64,000 nt of DNA from positions 372,001 to 436,000 of the forward strand of contig NZ_JAAKGV010000001.1 in NCBI RefSeq assembly GCF_011043735.1, given 5' to 3'. Position 1 is the first letter of the stretch, and each line of letters starts with the position of its first letter. The translations under genes and the position numbers were made by a program. Shown in pieces: positions 7,868 to 15,701 of this stretch. The notes below the pieces were generated by a model, which was not told the origin of the DNA, did no database searches, and was given only the letters and a program-made list of their open reading frames with translations. The stretch comes from Methylobacterium sp. DB0501 (GTDB lineage Bacteria > Pseudomonadota > Alphaproteobacteria > Rhizobiales > Beijerinckiaceae).

Positions 7868-9424
7868 GTGGACAGACCCACCGCCCCCCGCCCCTACGCC
7901 TACGGCCAGGCACGCGTCATCGAGGGCCTGCCCGAGCGCCTGCCGGACGCCGTCCGCGCCTATCTCGACGTGCTGCCGCCGGGCCGGATCGTCGGCTTTC
8001 CCCTGGCGCCCCTCGACCGGACCGGGGTGCCGTGCTGGTTCGTGTCGCTGTTCCTCGACGATCCCTACTTCGTCGGCGCGATGCCGAGCGGCATCGGCTA
8101 CGGCGCCACCGACGACGAGGCGATCATCGGCTCGGTGGCCGAGATCGCCGAGAACCTGATGCCGAGCCTGGCGCTGATCCCGCGCAAGAAGGAGCGCGGC
8201 AGCTATCACGACCTCGTGCGGGTCTTCGGCGCCGGGTCCGTCGCCGATCCGCTCACCCTCGGCCTGCCGGCGGGCAGCCCGGTGAACCGCGACACCGTGC
8301 TCGAATGGACCGGCACGGTGCGGGCCCGCACCGGCGAGACGGTCCTGATGCCGCTCGACCTCGCGGCGACCGACTATTTCGAGCTGTCGGAGGGCTACCA
8401 GCCCTTCACCAACCTCATCACCAACGGCCTCGGCGCCGGGCCGGACGTGGACTTCGCCCTCGGCCACGGGCTCCTCGAACTGCTCCAGCGCGACGGCAAC
8501 GGCCTCCTGTTCCGCGCCCTCGACCAGGGCGTGATGCTCGACACCTCCGAGGGGCTGGGGCCGGAGACGCGGGCGATGCTCGACCGGCTGGAATCGCTCG
8601 GCATCCGCGCGATGCCGAAATTCGCCACCGACCAGTTCGGCTTCACCAACGTCTATTGCGTCGGCTACGACGTCGATGCCTCCCGCACCCCGGCGCCGAT
8701 CGCGCTGTCGGCCTGCGGCGAGGCCTGCGACCCCGACCGCGAGCGCGCCCTGCGCAAGGCGATCCTGGAATTCCAGGCGGCGCGGGTGCGCAAGACCTTC
8801 GGGCACGGACCCCTCGACCTCGCGCGCTCGATCACCCCGCCGGGCTACGTCGACGCCTTCATCGAGAAGGCGCTGCCGAGCCTCGATCTCGAAGAGGGCA
8901 GGGCGCTCGCCGCGATGCTCGACTGGATCGACAAGCCGGCCGAGACCCTGCGGGGATTCCTCTCCGAGACCGTCTATTCCGAGCGCGCCACGAAGCGTTT
9001 CGCCGACCTGCCGACGCAGCCGGCGCCGACCGGCCGGGACCGCGCCCGCATCGCCCGCGAGCGGCTGGAGGCGGAGGGCTTCGACGTGCTCTACGTCGAC
9101 GCCTCGCCGCCGGGCGGAGGGGTCGGCATCGTCAAGGCTATCGTGCCGGGGCTCGAAGTCGAGACCATGAGCTACTACCGCATCGGCGAGCGCAACACGC
9201 GAAAGCTCATCGAGCGCGACCACCCGCTGATCCGCTTCGGGCAGGCGAGCGAGTCGCTGCGGCCCGTGCGCCTGACGCCCGAGGCGCTGGAGCGCTTCGG
9301 CGGCCAGCCGCTGTTCGATGTGGCGCTGGCCGAAAGGATCGTCGGCCCGCTCTACCCGCTCTACCGCGAGCCGGAATCGCATCACGCGCCGTTCCGCCTG
9401 GAACGCCGGGGGAGGGCGGCATGA
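7868..9424 (+). CDS. YcaO-domain protein
   Basis: 518 residues from GTG 7868, preceded by GGAGG about 10 bases upstream. Features of the YcaO ATP-dependent fold are a glycine-rich start GIGYGATDDEAIIGSVAEIAE with Glu92 and Glu95, TNGLGAG (185-191), the helix GLLELLQRD (201-209), ACGEACDPDRERALRKAILEFQAAR with Glu301, and the late VPGLE (426-430). YcaO proteins activate amide carbonyls with ATP to form azolines, thioamides or amidines. One of the usual acidic ATP/Mg ligands appears as Gln207 (ELLQRD rather than ELIERD). No TfuA partner, E1-like partner or precursor peptide gene is visible nearby, so a small-molecule substrate is possible. The stop overlaps the next gene's ATG. Confidence 0.85.
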   Translation: MDRPTAPRPYAYGQARVIEGLPERLPDAVRAYLDVLPPGRIVGFPLAPLDRTGVPCWFVSLFLDDPYFVGAMPSGIGYGATDDEAIIGSVAEIAENLMPSLALIPRKKERGSYHDLVRVFGAGSVADPLTLGLPAGSPVNRDTVLEWTGTVRARTGETVLMPLDLAATDYFELSEGYQPFTNLITNGLGAGPDVDFALGHGLLELLQRDGNGLLFRALDQGVMLDTSEGLGPETRAMLDRLESLGIRAMPKFATDQFGFTNVYCVGYDVDASRTPAPIALSACGEACDPDRERALRKAILEFQAARVRKTFGHGPLDLARSITPPGYVDAFIEKALPSLDLEEGRALAAMLDWIDKPAETLRGFLSETVYSERATKRFADLPTQPAPTGRDRARIARERLEAEGFDVLYVDASPPGGGVGIVKAIVPGLEVETMSYYRIGERNTRKLIERDHPLIRFGQASESLRPVRLTPEALERFGGQPLFDVALAERIVGPLYPLYREPESHHAPFRLERRGRAA

Positions 9425-10245
9425 GCCTGCGCTTCGCCTACAACACCAACGGGGCGGCCAATCACCGCCTCGACGACGCGCTGAGCCTGATCGCCGATGC
9501 GGGCTACGACGGCGTCGCGCTCACCCTCGACATCCACCACCTCGATCCGTTCGCCGAGGGATGGGCGCAGGAGGCCGAGCGGGTGCGCGGCCGGCTCTAT
9601 GCCCTGGGCCTCGGCTCGGTGATCGAGACCGGCGCCCGCTTCCTCCTCGATCCGCGGGCCAAGCACGAGCCGACCCTGGTGACGGCGGACGCCGCCGGAC
9701 GCGCCCGCCGGATCGCCTTCCTGCACCGCGCCGTCGACATCGCGGCGATCCTCGGCTCGGAGGCGGTGTCGTTCTGGGCCGGGGTGCCGAAGCCCGGCAT
9801 CGATCCCGCGGTGGCGCGGGGCTGGCTCCGTGACGGCCTGGAGCAGGTCGTCGCCTACGCCGCCGAGCGCCGGGTCGTCGCGGCCCTGGAGCCCGAGCCC
9901 GGCATGCTGGTCGAGACCCTCGACGATTACGCCGCCCTCGACGTGCACGGCCTTCGCCTGGCGCTCGATACCGGCCATTGCCTGGTGACGCAGGAGCGCG
10001 AGCCCGCCGCCGCGGTCGGGGAATTCGCCGACCGTCTCGGCACCGTGGCGATCGAGGACATGGCGCGGGGCAGCCACATCCACCTCCCCTTCGGCGAGGG
10101 CGACATGGATGTGCCCGGCGTGCTCGACGCCCTGGAGGCGATCGACTTCCAGAAGCTCGTCTGCGTCGAGCTCTCCCGCGAGAGCCACCGGGCCGACAGG
10201 ATGATCCCGGATTCGCTGCGCTACCTCCGGGAGTGCCGCCGATGA
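9421..10245 (+). CDS. Xylose-isomerase-like TIM-barrel epimerase/isomerase
   Basis: 274 residues. It belongs to the AP-endonuclease-2/xylose isomerase-like TIM barrels: N-terminal FAYNTNGAANHRLDDALSLI, strand-end residues in AALEPEPGMLVETLDDY, LALDTGHCLV, VAIEDMARGSHIHLPFGEGDMD and VCVELSRESH, which supply the Glu/Asp/His metal ligands. IolE (inosose dehydratase), IolI (inosose isomerase) and sugar epimerases are family members. Coupled to a Gfo/Idh/MocA gene and ino1, it probably isomerises or dehydrates an oxidised inositol or sugar (inference). It overlaps the genes on both sides by 4 bases. Confidence 0.85.
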   Translation: MSLRFAYNTNGAANHRLDDALSLIADAGYDGVALTLDIHHLDPFAEGWAQEAERVRGRLYALGLGSVIETGARFLLDPRAKHEPTLVTADAAGRARRIAFLHRAVDIAAILGSEAVSFWAGVPKPGIDPAVARGWLRDGLEQVVAYAAERRVVAALEPEPGMLVETLDDYAALDVHGLRLALDTGHCLVTQEREPAAAVGEFADRLGTVAIEDMARGSHIHLPFGEGDMDVPGVLDALEAIDFQKLVCVELSRESHRADRMIPDSLRYLRECRR

Positions 10246-11477
10246 GGATCTGCTTCGTCAGCCGGCGCTACTTCCCGGCGATTTCCGGCATGAGCGTCTA
10301 CGCGCAGAACCTGCTGCGCGAGCTGGTCGGCGCCGGCCACGACGTCACGATGGTGAGCCAGTACCGGGGCGACGCCTTCGGCACCAAGGTTTATGGCGGC
10401 GGCCCGCCGCCGCCGGTCCCGGGCGTGCGGGTGATCGGCCTCGAACAACGCGGCGAGCAGGAGAGCGGCGACTTCGAGCGCGACATCGCCACCATGGTCG
10501 AGACGATCATGGCCGAGCACCGGGCAAAGCCCTTCGACGTGCTGCACGCCCAGTACGGCTACCCGACCGGTTTCGCGACGCTGATCGCCTCGCAGCGGCT
10601 CGGCGTGCCGAACGTCGTCTCGATCCAGGGCGGCGACGGACACTGGGTCGGCTCGTGCTGCGAGACCCACCGCCTCGCCATGGTGCGGGTGCTGGCCCAT
10701 GCCAACGCCCTCCTGATCGGCGGGCGCTCCTTCGTGGCCGAGGTCTGCGACCGGCTCGGCAGCGATCCCGGGCGCTTCACCATCGTGCCGGGCGCCGTCG
10801 ACACCGCGCGCTTCCGCCCCCCCGAGGGCTGGCAGCCGGGCGACGCCGCCGACCCGGTGCGGCTGTTCTACCACGGCCGGGTCGACCGCCGGAAAGGCGT
10901 GCTCGACTTCCTCGACGCCTTGAGCCTGCTGCGCCTGCGCGGCACGCCGTTCTCCGCCATCATCTCCGGCATCGGCCCCGACGTGGAGCCGGCCCGCGCC
11001 CTGGCCGCCGATCTCGGCTTCTCGGACGCGCAGGTGCGTTTCACCGGCTACGCCGAGTACGACACGGTGCCGGGCCTCTACGCGATGGGCGACGTGTTCG
11101 TCTCGCCGACCTATGCGGAAGGCTTCTCCAACACCATCCTGGAGGCGATGGCGGCCGGCCAGGCGGTGGTCTCGACCCACTCGGTCGGCGTCTCGGACTG
11201 CCTGCGCGACGGCGAGAACGGGCTCCTGGTCCAGCCCGGCGACGTGCCGGCGCTGGCGCAAGCCCTGCACCGGATCATCACCGACCGTTCGCTTCGCGCC
11301 CGCCTCGCGGCGGCGGCCCTCGAGGAGTGCCGACGGGTCTATTCCTGGCAGGCGGTGGGGCGGCAGATCATGGCGGTCTACGCGGCGGTGAAGGACGAGC
11401 GGCCGGATCCGGCCTTCGACCCGGATCTGCCGCGCGACCCGGGCTGCCGCTTCCGGGCCGAGCCGCACCTGTTGTGA
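10242..11477 (+). CDS. GT4-family glycosyltransferase
   Basis: 411 residues, GT-B fold. The N-terminal half starts MRICFVSRRYFPAISGMSVYAQNL, a glycine-rich acceptor loop. The C-terminal half has FYHGRVDRRKGVLDFLDAL (about 209-227) and the nucleotide-sugar EX7E motif in PTYAEGFSNTILEAMAAG (Glu293, Glu301). In mycothiol synthesis a GT4 enzyme (MshA) adds GlcNAc to inositol phosphate made by Ino1; the same arrangement here is suggestive but specificity is unproven. The start overlaps the preceding stop (ATGA). The C-terminal 25 residues are a Pro/Asp-rich tail. A 109-base palindrome lies between this gene and the deacetylase gene. Confidence 0.88.
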   Translation: MRICFVSRRYFPAISGMSVYAQNLLRELVGAGHDVTMVSQYRGDAFGTKVYGGGPPPPVPGVRVIGLEQRGEQESGDFERDIATMVETIMAEHRAKPFDVLHAQYGYPTGFATLIASQRLGVPNVVSIQGGDGHWVGSCCETHRLAMVRVLAHANALLIGGRSFVAEVCDRLGSDPGRFTIVPGAVDTARFRPPEGWQPGDAADPVRLFYHGRVDRRKGVLDFLDALSLLRLRGTPFSAIISGIGPDVEPARALAADLGFSDAQVRFTGYAEYDTVPGLYAMGDVFVSPTYAEGFSNTILEAMAAGQAVVSTHSVGVSDCLRDGENGLLVQPGDVPALAQALHRIITDRSLRARLAAAALEECRRVYSWQAVGRQIMAVYAAVKDERPDPAFDPDLPRDPGCRFRAEPHLL

Positions 11478-11484
11478 GGTTCAC

Positions 11485-11593
11485 TCCCCTCCCCCTGCGG
11501 GGAGGGGCCGGGGGTGGGGGTGGTGCCGTGCATGGCGCGGCGGTGCCGTCTGCACCACCCCCACCCCCTATCCCTCCCCGCAGGGGGAGGGGA
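11485..11593. repeat. Large intergenic palindrome, family A
   Basis: Outer arms 11485-11506 and 11572-11593 are perfect 22-base reverse complements, and inner arms 11511-11526 and 11552-11567 are perfect 16-base reverse complements. The outer arms are themselves near-palindromic (CCCTCCCC...GGGGAGGG). Similar C/G-rich palindromes occur at 32704-32827 and, shorter, at 23321-23380. It lies between two same-strand genes of the inositol cluster. Probably a dispersed REP/MITE-like element that can also form a stable RNA hairpin. Confidence 0.8.
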
Positions 11594-11619
11594 GACCTGC
11601 GCCTTGATCGTCGAGTCCC

Positions 11620-12369
11620 ATGCCCACAGCCCTCGCCCTCTCGCCCCATCTCGACGACGCCGCCTTCTCCTGCGGCGGCACCCTGGCGCAGCTCGCAGGG
11701 TGCGGATGGCGGGTGGTGATGGTGACGCTGCTCACCGCCGGCGTGCCGGAGCCGACGGGCTTCGCGCTGGCCTGCCAACTCGACAAGGGGCTCGGGCCGG
11801 AGGTCGACTACATGGCGCTCCGCCGCGACGAGGACCGGGCGGCGGCGGCGGCGCTCGGTCTCGCCCCGCCCGTCCACGTCGCCCTGCGGGAGGCGCCGCA
11901 TCGCGGCTACGCCTCGGCGCCCGAACTCTTCGCCGACACCCGGCCCGACGACCGGCTCGCCGACGATCTCGCCCCGGTCATCGAGCGCCTGATGGCGGAG
12001 GCCGCACCCGACCTGCTCCTCGCGCCGCAAGGCGTGGGCGGCCACGTCGATCACGTCCAGCTGGTCCGGGCGCTGACCGCCCTGGCACCCGCCTGCCCGA
12101 TCCTGTGGTGGCGCGACTTCCCCTACACGGTGCGCCACCCCGACCCGAAGGAGCCGTTCCGCGACACCTTCGCGGCCCTGGACCCCGTGACCGTGCGCCT
12201 GTCCCCGGAGGAGGCGGCGGCCAAGCACGCGGCCTGCGCGGCCTATGCGAGCCAGATCGGCTTCCAGTTCGGAGGCCCGGACGGCCTCGCCGCGCGGCTC
12301 GGCGCCGAGGGCGCCCGCGAGCATTTCCGTCTCGCCGGCTCCCTGCCGGACGGGCTCGCCCTCGCGTGA
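11620..12369 (+). CDS. PIG-L (LmbE-like) family deacetylase
   Basis: 249 residues. The zinc-site motif is LSPHLDDAAFSCGGTL (7-22), a variant of the AHPDDE block, and the second ligand motif is GVGGHVDHVQL (138-148). The family removes N-acetyl groups from GlcNAc conjugates: MshB on GlcNAc-inositol, BshB on GlcNAc-malate and eukaryotic PIG-L on GlcNAc-phosphatidylinositol. Following ino1 and a GT4 glycosyltransferase, a GlcNAc-inositol-like substrate is the leading idea. The gene is separated from the glycosyltransferase by a palindromic element, and its stop overlaps the next gene's GTG. Confidence 0.87.
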   Translation: MPTALALSPHLDDAAFSCGGTLAQLAGCGWRVVMVTLLTAGVPEPTGFALACQLDKGLGPEVDYMALRRDEDRAAAAALGLAPPVHVALREAPHRGYASAPELFADTRPDDRLADDLAPVIERLMAEAAPDLLLAPQGVGGHVDHVQLVRALTALAPACPILWWRDFPYTVRHPDPKEPFRDTFAALDPVTVRLSPEEAAAKHAACAAYASQIGFQFGGPDGLAARLGAEGAREHFRLAGSLPDGLALA

Positions 12370-12995
12370 GCGACGGGCCGGCCGCACCCAGGAGCCTGGC
12401 CGATCCCGGCGCCGTCGCGGCGCGCCACGCCCTCGTCGAGGTCAGCCCTCACCTCGCCCCCTTGCGCCGCCTCGCCGAGCGGATCAGGACCGAGCAGGAC
12501 AGGTCGGTGCCGGAGGCAGATCCCCTCGACGGCGGGGTGGGTGCCCGCCTGCTCCTGCTGCTCGAGACCCCGGGCCCGGCCACCGGCCGCACCGCCTTCG
12601 TGTCCCGCGACAACCCGACGGGCACCGCCGCCAACCTCCTTCGCTTCCTCGCCGGCGCCGGCATCCCACGCGCCGACACCCTGATCTGGAACGCCGTGCC
12701 CTGGGTGATCCATGCCCCCGGTGCCCGCAACCGGGCGCCGCGCACGGGCGAGATCCGGGCGGCGCGGGCCTACCTGCCGCCGCTGCTGGCCCTGATGCCG
12801 GACCTTGCGGTGGTGGTCCTGTCCGGCCGGGTCTCGCAAGGCCTGGCACCCACCCTCGACGAGGCGCGCCCCGGGCTACCGGTGGTGGCGATCCCGCATC
12901 CGAGCCCGACCTATGTCTGCACCAGCCCGGAGGTGCCCCGGCGCATCGCCGCCGGGCTTGGCGAGGCCGCCCGCCATCTCGGTCTCCCCGGGTGA
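12366..12995 (+). CDS. Uracil-DNA-glycosylase-fold protein
   Basis: 209 residues from GTG 12366, overlapping the deacetylase stop (GTGA). The UDG-superfamily pattern is LLLLLETPGPATG (62-74), SRDNPTGTAANL (80-91), NAVPW (109-113) and IPHPSPTY (176-183). The superfamily excises uracil from DNA, but the first motif differs from the classical GQDPY and family-4 GEAPG forms, so catalytic ability is unclear. Why it is coupled to the deacetylase is not obvious; it may simply ride on the same transcript. It closes the run of nine same-strand genes. Confidence 0.75.
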   Translation: MSDGPAAPRSLADPGAVAARHALVEVSPHLAPLRRLAERIRTEQDRSVPEADPLDGGVGARLLLLLETPGPATGRTAFVSRDNPTGTAANLLRFLAGAGIPRADTLIWNAVPWVIHAPGARNRAPRTGEIRAARAYLPPLLALMPDLAVVVLSGRVSQGLAPTLDEARPGLPVVAIPHPSPTYVCTSPEVPRRIAAGLGEAARHLGLPG

Positions 12996-13216
12996 TTGCC
13001 CGCTGCCGCGCGGTCCGGCTGGTCATTCGGCGGTGGAGGGCCTACATGGCGAGCACATGCGAGCGGGGCTCGGTCGGAGTGCCGCCGGGCACCTTTGTGC
13101 GCGAGCCTGGCCGCGAACGGCCGCGGGCTCGCGCCGGCGACCAGCGGGGTCGGACGCCGACGCGATGAATTTCGCCAGCCAGGACAAGAACCTCGCGCAG
13201 GCCAAACCCCTGCGCG

Positions 13217-14290
13217 ATGCCGGTGCGGGGGGACGACCTGCCGCGCGACGAGGATCCGGCCGGGCAGGATCCGGGGCGCGACCCGCATGCGCCCGCGGCC
13301 AGTCATGCCCGCCACCGCCGCCGCTACGCCTGGCTCGGCACGCTGGCGAGCGTGGTGCTGTTCGTCATCTCCCTCGGGGTGCTGGGCAAGCTCGTCTCGA
13401 CCGTCACCTGGGCCGAACTGCGCGCCGCCTTCCTGGCGGCGACGCCGGAGCAGATCGGGCTCGCCGTCGCGCTCGTCGTGGTGAGCTACCTGTTCCTCAC
13501 CTGCTACGACGCCCTGGCCCTGCGCCAGCTCAAGCTGAAGGTGCCCTACAGCACCACCGCGCTCGCCTCCTTCACCAGCTACGCGGTGAGCTTCAACCTC
13601 GGCTTCCCGCTGCTGACCGCCGGCACGGTGCGCTACTGGATCTATTCGGCCCAGGGCCTCAGCCCCGGGCGCATCGCGGCGCTCACCATCGTCGCCGGCT
13701 TCACGTTCTGGCTCGGCATGGGGGCGGTGCTCGGCATCAGCCTGATCCGCGAGGCCGAGCCGCTCTCGCACCTCACCTATACCAGCGCCCTGTTCAACCA
13801 GGGCCTCGGGATCGCGACGCTGGCGGTGGTGCTGGCCTACCTCGCCTGGGTCACGGTCAAGCGCCGCAGCGTCAAGGTGCGGGGCTGGCGGCTGGAACTG
13901 CCGGGGCTGAAGCTGAGCTTGAGCCAGATGCTGGTCGGCGCCGGCGACGTCTGCGCGGCGGCCGGCGTGCTCTACGTGCTGCTGCCGGCCGGCCACGGCG
14001 TCAGCTTCGAGGCCTTCGTGGCGATCTACGTGCTCGCCGCGATGCTCGGCATCGCCAGCCACGCCCCGGGCGGGCTCGGGGTGTTCGAGGCGACGGTGCT
14101 CCTGGCCCTGTCCGGCCTGCCGCGGGAATCGGTGCTCGGCGCGCTGCTGCTGTTCCGGGTCTGCTACTATCTGGTGCCGTTCGTGGTGGCGCTCGCGGCG
14201 CTCGGCGCCTACGAGATCGCCAAGCGGGCGCGACTCACCCCGCGGGAAGCGCCGGACGACGATGCCGCCGAGAGCGACGCAAGCCCCTGA
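13217..14290 (+). CDS. MprF-type lysylphosphatidylglycerol synthase TM-region protein
   Basis: 357 residues. After a charged Asp/Arg/His-rich N-terminus come about eight hydrophobic helices, starting YAWLGTLASVVLFVISLGVL. Family signatures are SYAVSFNLGFPLLTAGTVRYWIY and ASHAPGGLGVFEATVLLAL, as in UPF0104 and the flippase half of MprF. The soluble aminoacyl-transferase half is absent, so it is more likely a lipid-handling or cell-surface protein than a full LPG synthase. GTG 13223 is an alternative start. Its last 29 bases overlap the histidine kinase gene, implying co-expression. Confidence 0.85.
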   Translation: MPVRGDDLPRDEDPAGQDPGRDPHAPAASHARHRRRYAWLGTLASVVLFVISLGVLGKLVSTVTWAELRAAFLAATPEQIGLAVALVVVSYLFLTCYDALALRQLKLKVPYSTTALASFTSYAVSFNLGFPLLTAGTVRYWIYSAQGLSPGRIAALTIVAGFTFWLGMGAVLGISLIREAEPLSHLTYTSALFNQGLGIATLAVVLAYLAWVTVKRRSVKVRGWRLELPGLKLSLSQMLVGAGDVCAAAGVLYVLLPAGHGVSFEAFVAIYVLAAMLGIASHAPGGLGVFEATVLLALSGLPRESVLGALLLFRVCYYLVPFVVALAALGAYEIAKRARLTPREAPDDDAAESDASP

Positions 14291-15701
14291 TCCCGACGAC
14301 CGGCAGCAGGACGACCGGCGGCAGGACCGCCCGGTCGAGGCGGATCCGCCGCCGTTCCTGCCCAGCGCCGCCGGCACCCTCTCGGCCGCCCGACGGGCGG
14401 CGTGGCGCGGCGCGCTCGGCGCCGTGCTGGCCTTCCTGGCCGGCGATGCCTGGCTGCACGGGCTCGATCCCGGCACCGGGCTCGTCGGCCTCCTCGCTCT
14501 CCTGGCCGGCGGCCTCGCGGCGGCGCCGCGCCGGGGCGAGCCGGTGCCGCGCTCCGAGGCGCAACCGGGCCGCGGGCGCCACGGCCTCGCCGAGGCTCTG
14601 CTCGCCAACATCCCGGACCCGGTCATCCTGGTCGATCGCCGCGCCCTGGTGATCGAGACCAACGCCGCCGCCCGCGCCCTGCTGCCGTCCCTGCGCCCGC
14701 GCCACCCGCTCTCCTTCGCCCTGCGCGACCCCGACGTGCTCGACGGCATCGAGACGGTCCTGCGCACCGGCGAGCCGCTCAAGACGGTCTATTCCCCCCG
14801 GGTGCCGACCGAGCGCACCTTCGAGGTGCAGATCGGCGCCATGCAGGGCGGCGAGGCCGGGCGGGGCGGCCCGAACGTGGTGCTGTTCCTGCGCGACCTC
14901 ACCTCGGCCCAGCGCCTCGAGACGATGCGGGTCGATTTCGTCGCCAATGCCAGCCACGAGCTGCGCACCCCGCTCGCCTCGCTGCTCGGCTTCATCGAGA
15001 CCCTGCAGGGCCCGGCCCGGGACGACGCGAAGGCGCGCGAGCGCTTCCTCGGCATCATGCGGGTCCAGGCCCTGCGCATGACGCGGCTGATCGACGACCT
15101 CCTGTCGCTCTCTCGCATCGAGCTGCGCGCCCACGTGGCGCCGACGCACGTCGTCGACGTGGCGCCGCTCGCCCGCCAGATCGTCGACGCGCTCGGGGTC
15201 ATCGCCCGCGAGCGCGGCGTCGCCATCACCCTCGATGCCGAGCCGGGCTCCTTGCGCATCCTCGGCGACCGCGACGAGATCCTGCGGGTGATCGAGAACC
15301 TGGTCGAGAACGCCGTGAAGTACGGCGGCGACGGCGGCCGGGTCGACGTCTCCTTGAGCGCCCTGCCGGCGGAGGAGGGCCGCCCGCCCCAGGTCGCGAT
15401 CGCGGTGCGCGACGCAGGACCGGGCATCGCCCCCGAGCACCTGCCGCGCCTGACCGAGCGATTCTACCGGGTCGACGCCGCATCGAGCCGCCAGCAGGGC
15501 GGCACGGGGCTCGGGCTCGCCATCGTCAAGCACATCCTCAACCGCCATCGCGGCCGGCTGACGATCGAGAGCACCCCGGGGGAGGGGGCGACCTTCCGCG
15601 CCCTGATCCCCGCGCTCCTCCCCGCCCACGGCGATCCGCGGCAGGCCGCGGAGACGCAGGCCGTGGATCAGGGACAGGCGACGAGCAGGCGCCCGACATA
15701 G
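14262..15701 (+). CDS. phoR: PhoR-like sensor histidine kinase
   Basis: 479 residues. The N-terminus is charged, then two short hydrophobic helices (about 48-88), a PAS-like region (LANIPDPVILVDRRALVIETN, 114-134), a HisKA block with the phospho-acceptor His232 in ANASHELRTPLASLLGF, and a catalytic ATPase domain with ENLVENAVKYGG, AVRDAGPGIAPEHL and GGTGLGLAIVKHIL. PhoR senses phosphate limitation and phosphorylates PhoB. Neither phoB nor pst genes follow; instead the gene runs 34 bases into the convergent DUF1007 gene. Assignment to PhoR rests on domain order and motif style, so another EnvZ/OmpR-class kinase is possible. Confidence 0.8.
   Translation: MPPRATQAPDPDDRQQDDRRQDRPVEADPPPFLPSAAGTLSAARRAAWRGALGAVLAFLAGDAWLHGLDPGTGLVGLLALLAGGLAAAPRRGEPVPRSEAQPGRGRHGLAEALLANIPDPVILVDRRALVIETNAAARALLPSLRPRHPLSFALRDPDVLDGIETVLRTGEPLKTVYSPRVPTERTFEVQIGAMQGGEAGRGGPNVVLFLRDLTSAQRLETMRVDFVANASHELRTPLASLLGFIETLQGPARDDAKARERFLGIMRVQALRMTRLIDDLLSLSRIELRAHVAPTHVVDVAPLARQIVDALGVIARERGVAITLDAEPGSLRILGDRDEILRVIENLVENAVKYGGDGGRVDVSLSALPAEEGRPPQVAIAVRDAGPGIAPEHLPRLTERFYRVDAASSRQQGGTGLGLAIVKHILNRHRGRLTIESTPGEGATFRALIPALLPAHGDPRQAAETQAVDQGQATSRRPT

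Noticed and set aside
6698..9385. 895-codon minus-strand frame across the dehydrogenase and YcaO genes
   Set aside because: Same kind of antisense shadow; low-complexity translation and no start signal.
7075..9420. Upstream in-frame extension of the TIM-barrel isomerase gene (open frame from 7075)
   Set aside because: The extension is an alternative frame of the dehydrogenase and YcaO genes and is Arg/Pro-rich; homology-like sequence begins exactly at ATG 9421.
3368..12995. True mycothiol biosynthesis locus
   Set aside because: Ino1, GT4 and PIG-L fit, but there is no cysteine ligase (MshC) or acetyltransferase (MshD), and the extra YcaO, methyltransferase and dehydrogenase are not part of that pathway.
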